A DNA stretch of 37,222 bases. Origin: CAYVLA01 sp964549615 [NCBI: uncultured Thermococci archaeon]. GTDB taxonomy: Archaea; CAYQAE01; CAYVLA01. The notes beneath the pieces were generated by a model. The model did not search any database. It was not told where the DNA came from and worked only from the letters and a program-made list of their open reading frames with translations. Position numbers and translations under genes: made by a program. Positions 32,401 through 37,222 of this stretch are shown in pieces. Every line of letters starts with the position of its first letter. Positions within the stretch are counted from its first letter, which is position 1. The stretch is from the NCBI GenBank assembly GCA_964549615.1, contig CAZJVP010000055.1:1-37222 (forward strand), given 5' to 3'.

Positions 32401-32854
32401 CGACCCGGAAACAGGCAGCGAGACAAACGAGATAGAAGGAGCAACCTACAGCGGGCTGGACTCCTCACCCCAGCGCGTCACCATACCCGACCCCCTAGGT
32501 CTATATCAAATCGACCTCCTAGGCACGGGCGACGGCTCCTACCATTTGGAGGTCAAGGCCCTCCAAAACGGCCAGCTTGTCGCAGTCCAGACCAAGGAGG
32601 GAACCATAAAGCGGGGAGAATGGTCAACAACCCTTGCGCCGGTCACCCAGACGAACGGCACCGTCCTCCTCCCCTCCGGCCAGAAGGTCGAGCCAGACCA
32701 GGGAGAAGAGCAGGGCGAGGGCGTGTCTGCGTTCCCGGCGGCCGTCGTGGCCGCGATGGCTGCGATTGTCGGGGTTGCCGTTTTGTTGGCGTTGCTGGCA
32801 AGGAAGAGGTCGACAAGGAAGGCCACTGCCACACAGCAGAGCTCATCCAACTAG
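29405..32854 (+). CDS. Large exported surface protein with CARDB-like domain and C-terminal anchor
   Basis: 1,149 residues. A signal peptide occupies residues 1-32 (LLCAASSFLFLLGSVAPWIA ... SASG). The first ~300 residues are beta-rich, including a carboxypeptidase-regulatory-like repeat (MSGVKVRLLTLPDRT ... TDGSYMLKPKSL). Residues ~330-830 are mostly helical with several hydrophobic stretches. Residues ~865-960 (PQDQAEVSVDVRNVGDEPV, GEIAPGATAQATWKLS) look like a CARDB/NEW3-type beta-sandwich. The C-terminus has a membrane helix (AFPAAVVAAMAAIVGVAVLL) and a basic tail. It is therefore anchored with most of its mass outside. The TTG start at 29405 has GGAG nine bases before it and begins at the signal peptide. 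Function unknown; adhesion or S-layer association is inference. Confidence 0.8.
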   Translation: MEVLRKLLCAASSFLFLLGSVAPWIAVPSASGQEDIPTGYVRNVDWDPTDRPHVEFTRSVYAEWPWPPHTVTYHHVIDLSISTREWKEGGILIVKATCSESRDPPSNLTGLISGVRINVLGGEVDVVSCEPPYGGMRKYSDECTVWWREKLPQKNGPEYYPSGTTFTATFRLGKPLLDPYVDPGWAHLVQVSTYDLGEMKVFEQYRSAVLWLQVEPDCIRGTVYDVWTNIPQAAHIRETPMSGVKVRLLTLPDRTVVAQNVTLTDGSYMLKPKSLDPKQRYLVRATCMVEGRELRQWRNITGPQRVDFYLPATLVKNYLGLVEQLDSIELPSLSDVDLMLGLGFGGPLKEASVYGPLGELAKLGIQIEQPNQSLKKRLEAFLDKILADAPPCRSLLKGEAASNDPWNMLLRLTLVLGFIRNRVDDAYISVDNVVKATTVAVMTSLMMDAMRATAKTRLPTVDKLTSKPVRWAQEKLLKGSDETMKRIASTLHISLFAGGFGLGGVDWLLEKAGIKDPATRATWKTVMAKGIRAISDLVRKNFGTSLLFEVIFQGARTLGDAALLELYLWLTRGEIENALWAANNSQAINKPLEAVNAISVMDTEHEDWHKTQHSWAVSWFKAANVFRGVGGIWGTWTAPTGVEYPFIWEAATPLIKRLRAANVWLTVAGIGSFAGVIITELRALYVTWSKQLDAVYKSFGEKSPLASRSGLGSPAKGIGNPPSQPSSLQTAPALEAYLATLSKLGISVQTDDKDAAAAAVLELEEPDGRLATELESSFLRLAAAYPKALFQAEGFDNAYTEAVDAYTRALIEQADLYASTAMWLRGEAVDAADVTAGIESTSRALADAWNALYRALGPITDLTVPGFLFLSPKIPERITPQDQAEVSVDVRNVGDEPVRNTKVTLWVSDTLTINSNPTIDLGEIAPGATAQATWKLSAGTGRPGDVATFWFTAQGDTIEQVEASGASLLTFGNTTQLEIVANSPVRMMVSDSLGHRVGYDPETGSETNEIEGATYSGLDSSPQRVTIPDPLGLYQIDLLGTGDGSYHLEVKALQNGQLVAVQTKEGTIKRGEWSTTLAPVTQTNGTVLLPSGQKVEPDQGEEQGEGVSAFPAAVVAAMAAIVGVAVLLALLARKRSTRKATATQQSSSN

Positions 32855-33022
32855 AGAGGCCGATGGTGCTGCTGTCAAGCCGCGCCTCGCAAAGAACTCG
32901 TTAAGAACCGTGGAGAACCCAAGAAGCGCGGCAGAACTCTGCCTGGAGGCTTGACGTCGGTGGAGAGGAGACGGCCTCTGGACGGAGAAGGATTGTCGGA
33001 GAAAGTGAAGGCACCTACCCAA

Positions 33023-33165
33023 CGTCAGGCCCAGTTCCGTCTCACAGTTTCATCAGCTCAAGCGGCACCAGTCTCCCGGCCAACAGGTCCACCTGAAAGC
33101 CCAACAATTCCAAGGCCGTTACCCCAAGGAGAAGGGAGCCCTTTCGCACCCAGGCCTGGCCCCGG
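33023..33165. repeat. Direct repeat, copy 1 (143 bases)
   Basis: Matches 35404-35546 with about 11 differences by eye and no gaps. Most differences are silent or conservative in the minus-strand protease frame, so the copies look like diverged paralogues rather than a fresh duplication. Confidence 0.85.
33042..33165 (-). pseudogene. C-terminal fragment of retropepsin-like aspartic protease, copy 1
   Basis: The minus-strand frame reads QAWVRKGSLLLGVTALELLG, FQVDLLAGRLVPLELMKL and then TGA. This is the ending of clan AA aspartic proteases of archaea and bacteria (LGxxALExLGxxVD...). The active-site D-[ST]-G part is missing and no start codon precedes it, so only the last ~40 codons remain. Confidence 0.65.
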
Positions 33166-33438
33166 GTCCACCCGGCTGTGGGGCGCCACCGACGAGTCAA
33201 CCCCGGTTGGCTATGCAACTTGGTCGCCGCGACCGGCCGCCAACAGGTTCCCCTTTACTCGGGCTGGTCGTTGCTCCTGATGGCAGTTCGGCTTGCCATA
33301 CACGCACCGCGGACACGCCTAGGCACGAGCGCGGCGGCTCGCGGCAGAGCGGCAGCCGGGCCCCTCGGGAAGACCGGCACTTCCCACCGAGGCGGGCCGG
33401 GAACACGAGAGCCGGCGAGACACCGGTTGGACAGTTGA

Positions 33439-33726
33439 TCAAACATCGTCCTGCATGTCCAAGAAGTCATCGAGCTCGTCCAGACTCTCTTCGACCCCGG
33501 GCCTTGCGGCGCGTGGTGATTCCGGGCCGCCCTCCGGCAGGGGCAACAGCGCAAGCAGGAAGAGGAAGCCGAAGATGGATAGGCTGCAAACCGCCCAGAC
33601 CCAGCCGCCCCCTCCAAGGGCAATCAGCAGGCACAAGAAACCCAAGACGATGATCACAAGCAGGACCATCCGGTGCCACGCCGCTCGCATTTGAGCGGTA
33701 GCGCCATAAGAATGCGATGGCGACAT
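33439..33726 (-). CDS. Small two-helix membrane protein with acidic tail
   Basis: About 95 residues. Two adjacent membrane helices (MVLLVIIVLGFLCLLIAL and WAVCSLSIFGFLFLLALL) are separated by a GGGG turn, followed by a polar, strongly acidic tail (ESLDELDDFLDMQDDV). No family is recognised. Starts at 33726, 33690 and 33669 are all ATG; 33726 is chosen for its distance from the AT-rich block near 33766, which is shared divergently with the LRR gene. The clear hydrophobic pattern and acidic end argue for a real gene. The function is unknown. Confidence 0.5.
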   Translation of the reverse strand: MSPSHSYGATAQMRAAWHRMVLLVIIVLGFLCLLIALGGGGWVWAVCSLSIFGFLFLLALLPLPEGGPESPRAARPGVEESLDELDDFLDMQDDV

Positions 33727-33765
33727 ACTCCCGTTTCGCAACCGGCCCAGGGCCCGCTTCAGGCG

Positions 33766-33775
33766 AATAGTTTTA
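33766..33775. promoter_or_regulatory. AT-rich block between divergent small membrane protein and LRR genes
   Basis: AGTTTTATGG, within AATAGTTTTATGG, is the only AT-rich segment in this stretch. It is about 60 bases before the LRR start and 40 bases before the ATG of the minus-strand membrane gene. It could serve either direction. Confidence 0.4.
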
Positions 33776-33834
33776 TGGCCCAGGCCCACCGGCCAGCCCC
33801 GCGACAAGGATGCAGCGGCGGGGCGAGGCAAGAC

Positions 33835-34665
33835 ATGCCCAGGCAAACCAAGAACTCGGTTGGCAAGACCTCACGGCCGGCTCAAGGCCGCGGAACGACC
33901 CGGAGACCCCGAGGGGTCCACAAGCCCAGAAGGATGTTGATCCTGGCCATCGCTTTCGCCGGCATCGTTGCCGCGCTGCTCATACGCGAGGCCCCTGGGC
34001 AGGCCGTCTCTTTTCCAGACAGCAACCTCGAGTCGGCGATCCGCCAAGCTCTGGGCAGGCCCGACGGCGAGATCCAACGATCCGATCTTGCCGGCCTCAC
34101 CCAGCTTGACGCAATAAGGAAGGACATAGTCAATCTATCAGGCCTGGAACACTGCACCGGCCTGCAGTCGCTCAACCTCGTCGGAAACCGGGTGAGCGAC
34201 CTGACCCCCCTTTCCGGTCTGGGAAACCTTACCCGGCTCCTTCTGGGATACAACAGCATAACCGATATCACGCCCCTTGGCGGCCTCGCGAGCCTCAGGG
34301 AGCTTTCCCTGGTCTCCAACGAGATAGTCGACATCACGCCCCTCGCCGGGCTTACCAACCTGGCGGAACTCGCGCTCCAGGGCAACCAGATAGCCGACAT
34401 CACGCCGCTAGCCGGCCTGACAAACCTCAAATGGCTGTTCCTCGGCAGCAACAGGATCACCGACATACAGCCCCTCGTCGCCAACCCCGGGCTTTCCGCC
34501 GGCGACCATGTGGACCTCGGCGACAACCCCCTGAGCAATCTATCGATCAACACGTACATCCCCCAGCTTCAGGAAAGGGGGGTCATAATCCTCAGTAACC
34601 CCAGCCCCGTCGCGGCATTGCTCGTGCTGGGGCTTGTCTTGTATAGGAAAAGAGGGCCATCCTAA
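33835..34665 (+). CDS. Internalin-like leucine-rich-repeat surface protein
   Basis: 276 residues. A basic N-terminus is followed by a membrane helix (MLILAIAFAGIVAALLI), acting as signal or anchor. After a cap (FPDSNLESAIRQALGRPDG ... LAGLTQLDAI) come five 22-residue repeats of the SD22/internalin type: LNLVGNRVSDLTPLSGLGNL and its relatives, each with N-x-[IV]-x-D-[IL]-[TQ]-P-L. The C-terminus has PVAALLVLGLVLYRKRGPS, a short hydrophobic stretch plus basic residues like an archaeal sorting or anchoring tail. LRRs of this class bind proteins or glycans outside the cell. The ATG at 33835 follows GAGG six bases away. The longer frame to 33775 overlaps the promoter. Confidence 0.88.
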   Translation: MPRQTKNSVGKTSRPAQGRGTTRRPRGVHKPRRMLILAIAFAGIVAALLIREAPGQAVSFPDSNLESAIRQALGRPDGEIQRSDLAGLTQLDAIRKDIVNLSGLEHCTGLQSLNLVGNRVSDLTPLSGLGNLTRLLLGYNSITDITPLGGLASLRELSLVSNEIVDITPLAGLTNLAELALQGNQIADITPLAGLTNLKWLFLGSNRITDIQPLVANPGLSAGDHVDLGDNPLSNLSINTYIPQLQERGVIILSNPSPVAALLVLGLVLYRKRGPS

Positions 34666-35044
34666 AGCCGGCGACCTCGACTCCTCAGCGACGCCCGGGC
34701 TAATGGACCGGCCCTATCGGCCGATACGGTCACCGCGCATGCCCACAGCCTTGCCCAGCGCCCTGACGCTGCCGGCAACGACGAGCGGGTGAAAGACCGC
34801 CAGACCCTAGCCCTCCTCGGAATCCTACCCTACGCCCGCTGAATCCTTGGGCCCGTTACCTTGACACCGCCCCGCGCAAGAGAACGACGCGCACAATTTC
34901 CGATGACCCATACCTAAACGGGCGCCCGGCGCGCCCACCACGACCCTCGCACTGGGCTGTAACCCAACCGTCGGCCTGCCGGGTCCTGCCGGCTTCGAAC
35001 TGGCGATTCCATCTCGGGCCGGATGGCCGCTAACTGCCGCTTTC

Positions 35045-35390
35045 AAGATGGCCTCGTTTCCAGCTCGGCATACGTCAACTTCCTCATCGACAGCCTGCTG
35101 CTCGCCGCATCTTCCCGTCCTCCGTCACGAGGCTTCCCCCGATTCAGCTGCCAAGATGTGTGACCCATCATAGAATGCAGTAGCCCTCGAGCTTGCCTTC
35201 TCGGACCTCTTCCATTATTCTCTTGGAGGCTTGCCCTTATCGCGGGGCGTTGTAGCGCTTCGCCGTGCCTGGCTTTGCCCAAAATCTGCTTGCGCTAGCG
35301 CTCTAAGCGCCGCGTTTCCTATTTCCTCCTCGTCCACCCGCCTTTTTTGATAGTCAGAGAAGCCATCCAGGATGGCGCCTGATCTGCGAT
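35045..35390 (-). pseudogene. Frameshifted remnant of a PIN-domain (VapC-type) gene
   Basis: Minus-strand pieces in three frames line up into a PIN-like order. They are AILDGFSDYQKRRVDEEEIG, then RIMEEVREGKLEGYCI, FYDGSHILAAESGEA, SLVTEDGKMRRAAG and finally LTYAELE. The YDxSxxxLA...LVTxDxK pattern is the usual C-terminal half of VapC ribonucleases. At least three frame changes or stops separate them, so no full protein can be made. Its 5' side runs into the protease fragment. Confidence 0.5.
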
Positions 35391-35403
35391 CTGCCTCGAA
35401 CAG

Positions 35404-35546
35404 CGTCAGGCCGAGCTCCGTCTCACAGTTTGATCAGCTCAAGCGGCACCGGTCTCCCGGCCAACAGGTCCACTTGAAAGCCCAACAGTTCCAGGGCCGT
35501 TACCCCAAGGAGAATGGAGTCCTTTCGCACCCAAGCCTGGCTCCGG
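35404..35546. repeat. Direct repeat, copy 2 (143 bases)
   Basis: Partner of 33023-33165, same orientation, about 92 percent identical by eye. Identity ends abruptly on both sides. Confidence 0.85.
35423..35546 (-). pseudogene. C-terminal fragment of retropepsin-like aspartic protease, copy 2
   Basis: Minus strand: QAWVRKDSILLGVTALELLG, FQVDLLAGRPVPLELIKL, TGA. The frame continues to an ATG at 35614, but those residues overlap the AbrB promoter and look unlike a protease, so it is a fragment rather than a 63-residue gene. It lies back-to-back with AbrB, an arrangement in which full-length proteases of this kind are often seen next to antitoxins. Confidence 0.6.
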
Positions 35547-35583
35547 CGTTTCGCAACCGGCCCGGTTGTTTGTTTGGGGCGAC

Positions 35584-35592
35584 AATTATATT
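35584..35592 (+). promoter_or_regulatory. TATA-like box for the solitary AbrB gene
   Basis: AATTATATT is centred about 20 bases from the ATG at 35608, slightly closer than usual. Confidence 0.4.
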
Positions 35593-35607
35593 CCCTGGCT
35601 GCCGTAA

Positions 35608-35868
35608 ATGGCACTTGTGGTAATAGATTCTGCCGATATTGGCGCCAACGGCAGGCTCGTCATCCCAAAGAAGATACGGGACGCCATGAAAATCAAGGAG
35701 GGGGACACCATGCTTTTCGAGAACATATCTGATCAAGAGGCAAGGCTCAAGGTCCTACGCGGGGAGGACGAGTTCCTCAAGACAATCAACGCTTCTTCTC
35801 CGAAGCGGAGTGAGGCAGACCGATGTCCGATTCAGGGCACATGCCTTGAGGCACAACCTTGCAGCTAG
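35608..35868 (+). CDS. AbrB/SpoVT-type antitoxin-like DNA-binding protein, no partner
   Basis: 86 residues. SADIGANGRLVIPKKIRDAMKIKEGDTMLFE is the swapped-hairpin AbrB fold, which binds DNA as a dimer and often its own promoter. The part up to EDEFLKTI fits the family. The last ~30 residues (SSPKRSEADRCPIQG...) are unlike it and may result from a frameshift. No toxin gene follows it directly; the broken PIN on the other strand might have been the partner. ATG 35608 fits the TATA-like box. It could now act as an orphan regulator. Confidence 0.78.
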   Translation: MALVVIDSADIGANGRLVIPKKIRDAMKIKEGDTMLFENISDQEARLKVLRGEDEFLKTINASSPKRSEADRCPIQGTCLEAQPCS

Positions 35869-35939
35869 GTACCGCACATCGCACGCGGAACAGTTAAGAG
35901 GGGGTGGGCAAGAAGAAGTGGGTACAAAAAGGTGGGCGA

Positions 35940-36164
35940 ATGGCATCCACAGCTGAGATCGATGATCGCGGAAGAATCACGATCCCCAGAGAGTTCCGTG
36001 AAAGACTACAGATCCGACCCGGAGATGAGTTCACAGTGGAAGAGGACGAAGGAGTCCTTCTTCTGCGCAGAAAGACTAGGCCGACGCGCAAGATAAGAAG
36101 CTCAAGAAACTGGGACAGGGAAGCCTTCCTCGACGCAGGGGAGGCGACCTTCGGTGGGAGATAG
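35940..36164 (+). CDS. AbrB-family antitoxin (VapB-type)
   Basis: 74 residues. MASTAEIDDRGRITIPREFRERLQIRPGDEFTVEEDEGVLLLRRK is a complete AbrB/SpoVT DNA-binding half. The tail KIRSSRNWDREAFLDAGEATFGG is where VapB-type antitoxins bind the toxin. The ATG at 35940 has GGTGGG just upstream; an in-frame GTG at 35904 would add residues outside the family. It overlaps the PIN gene by 11 bases, and a weak TATA-like GTTAAGAG is near 35893. It would neutralise the toxin and repress the operon. Confidence 0.87.
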   Translation: MASTAEIDDRGRITIPREFRERLQIRPGDEFTVEEDEGVLLLRRKTRPTRKIRSSRNWDREAFLDAGEATFGGR

Positions 36165-36618
36165 GGTCCTCATCGACGTCAACGCGCTCGCCATCTACCT
36201 CGTCGAGGATCATCCGGGACATACGTACATCAAAAAAGAAGTCGAACCAGGACTTGAAGGGAAGCGCGAGCTTCTCATCTTCGATTACCTGCCCCTCAGG
36301 GTTCACTGGGTGCTGACATCCAAGTGGAACATCCCAGAGGCAGTCACGAGGGAAGCCATCACATCATTTCTAGAACAGCCGGTCACCATGGTCAGCGCCG
36401 ACGCGGAAACGATCAAGGCGACGTATCGGATCGCCGAGGAGAAGAGGCACGATGTCTTTGACTGCCTCTACGTCGCGCTCGCCCGGAGAGAAGCGGCACA
36501 TAAGATCCTCACGACCGATGCCCACTTCCAGAAACTGTGTCAAGGCGAGCAGTTCGAGTATCTGAACCCGGTGCCGAGGAGGGTACTGGCCGCCTTCGGA
36601 CAAGGGACCATCGAGTAA
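36154..36618 (+). CDS. PIN-domain ribonuclease toxin (VapC-type)
   Basis: 154 residues. D8 in VLIDVNALA, D100 and D103 in HDVFDCLYVALA, and D122 in LTTDAHF are the metal-binding acids of PIN nucleases, which cut tRNA or rRNA in VapC toxins. The second acidic position, usually Glu in a V-x-x-E-V-x-W-V-L context, reads LRVHWVL here, with R49 in the Glu place. The Asp in IFDYLP might take over. This FDYLPLR form may belong to an archaeal subgroup. The GTG start overlaps the antitoxin end. A hairpin plus T-run is about 40 bases downstream. It forms an intact pair with 35940-36164. Confidence 0.86.
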   Translation: MGDRVLIDVNALAIYLVEDHPGHTYIKKEVEPGLEGKRELLIFDYLPLRVHWVLTSKWNIPEAVTREAITSFLEQPVTMVSADAETIKATYRIAEEKRHDVFDCLYVALARREAAHKILTTDAHFQKLCQGEQFEYLNPVPRRVLAAFGQGTIE

Positions 36619-36997
36619 AGCAGAGTACGCCGCAGAGGATCGCCCCGGGTCTGGCTCTTGCCTAGGCAATTTTTTGTTGCCCCAAGAATGCCGGGACGCA
36701 ATTCCATCACCCGCCCTGATGGCTAGCTGAATGGCCATAGCTGAGGCGTCGGAGGGTAGGGCGCTAGATCTAGGGGCTGCGGGTCCTCCAAGATCCGGTT
36801 CTCGGACTAGGTCGGTTGCGTGGCACCCTTCGTGGTGACGCCTCAGGTTCGGCGACATAGCTAGGTTCCATAATCGAGAGGCCCAGGAAACCAGCAGTCG
36901 TCTCAGCCTGCAAATGAGGGGCGGTCCTGTGACCCGACCCCCAGCTGAGCGATGTAGGAGTACGCACCGAAAGCGGTTCTACAGCCATGCCCAGGCC
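36619..36997. other. 379-base region without a recognised gene
   Basis: It contains the terminator-like element after the VapBC pair. No coding frame with family features was found in the rest. Confidence 0.45.
36658..36675 (+). terminator. Hairpin plus T-run after the VapBC operon
   Basis: TTGCCTAGGCAA is a perfect 12-base palindrome directly followed by six T. The stem is short (TTGC/GCAA around CTAG), but archaeal termination mainly needs the T-run. Confidence 0.5.
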
Positions 36998-37222
36998 TCA
37001 ACGAATCCTCGATATGAAGTCCGCGTCGAGCGAGACGATTTCTTTGATTCCACGTTCACACATTACGGCAACTGAAGCTGCATCGGCCAACGATAGGGTG
37101 CCGTCGTATTTCAGGCAAACCTCCGTGGAAAGCGCGAGCAGCCGTTCGTCGACAAACACCACCTCGCAGTTCTCGGTGATGGCCTCTTAGACCTCCACCC
37201 CCACCTTGCCCCCGCCCAGAGC
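36998..37222 (-). pseudogene. PIN-domain gene broken by a stop codon, runs off the window
   Basis: The minus-strand frame reads from the window edge ALGGGKVGVEV, then TAA (37187-37189), then EAITENCEVVFVDERLLALS, a segment with LSLADAASVAVMCERGIKEI, VSLDADFISRIR and TGA (36998-37000). LADAASVAVM and SLDADF carry the third and fourth PIN acids. The residues on both sides of TAA fit one continuous PIN helix, so a sense codon has become a stop. The N-terminal part lies outside the window. Restart at an internal GTG would give only half a domain. Confidence 0.65.

Larger units (their letters stand above)
32855..33438. other. 584-base region holding one protease-gene fragment
   Basis: Apart from the fragment at 33042-33165 (listed separately) nothing coding is recognised. 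No RNA gene or clear promoter was seen. Confidence 0.45.
34666..35607. other. 942-base region with gene remnants only
   Basis: 34666-35040 has no recognised feature beyond short inverted repeats. 35045-35390 has a broken PIN gene, and 35404-35546 the second protease fragment; both are listed separately. A T-run at 35344-35349 might end some transcript. Confidence 0.5.

Noticed and set aside
35043-35282. 79-codon minus-strand frame as an intact gene
   Set aside because: PIN-like motifs in this stretch are spread over three frames, so the open frame is an accident of a decayed gene.
1-37222. CRISPR arrays or insertion sequences
   Set aside because: No regularly spaced repeats, terminal inverted repeats or transposase motifs were seen; the only notable repeat is the 143-base protease fragment.

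Overview
The window comes from an archaeon, most likely of the Thermoproteota (TACK) side. Four features support this. There is a tRNA-Leu(UAG) with two tiny bulge-helix-bulge introns, an archaeal-type S-adenosylmethionine synthetase, and a formylmethanofuran:tetrahydromethanopterin formyltransferase (Ftr). In addition, AT-rich TATA-like islands sit 25-45 bases before many start codons in otherwise GC-rich DNA, several of them close enough to imply leaderless or nearly leaderless mRNAs. Ftr points to a tetrahydromethanopterin C1 pathway. A Bathyarchaeia-like or related lineage would fit, but the sequence alone does not fix the phylum.

Layout. 1-5035: a 5'-truncated protein with two sugar-binding-like modules, a convergent PHP-domain hydrolase, a membrane-anchored exported protein with an amidotransferase-like ectodomain, and an MFS transporter. 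5268-15504: a carbohydrate and cofactor region. It holds two Gfo/Idh/MocA oxidoreductases, a GH42-like glycosidase in an apparent operon with a divergent Ftr that carries a CPxC knuckle, a HEPN/MNT toxin-antitoxin pair, a barrel protein fused to a seven-Asp-box propeller, a radical SAM protein, and a decayed TolB/WD40-like propeller gene. 15511-18252: a DUF1854 protein coupled to an ABC exporter with an unusual PH-like plus zinc-ribbon N-terminus. 18622-23112: housekeeping and cofactor genes (dolichol-phosphate sugar transferase fused to GtrA, SAM synthetase, DapA, UroD/MtaA-like protein).

23211-27485 is a compact minus-strand surface-glycan operon: sugar aminotransferase, zinc-knuckle nucleotide-sugar epimerase, FemAB-like acyltransferase and glycosyltransferase. 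A third Gfo/Idh/MocA gene and the two-intron tRNA-Leu follow. From 29405 the window turns to cell-surface proteins: a 1,150-residue anchored protein, a small membrane protein and an internalin-like LRR protein.

The last 4 kb, from about 33.0 kb, is rich in toxin-antitoxin remains. It holds two near-identical C-terminal fragments of a retropepsin-like protease, a frameshifted PIN remnant, a solitary AbrB, an intact AbrB/PIN (VapBC) pair, and a PIN gene broken by a stop codon at the window edge.

Taken together the window looks like an accessory-rich archaeal chromosome segment devoted to sugar turnover and surface glycan assembly, with toxin-antitoxin turnover at its right end. The most distinctive observations are the double-intron tRNA, the CPxC-bearing Ftr in a glycosidase operon, the DUF1854-ABC pair, and the cluster of decaying genes. 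All identifications were made by reading the sequence; no database search was run.
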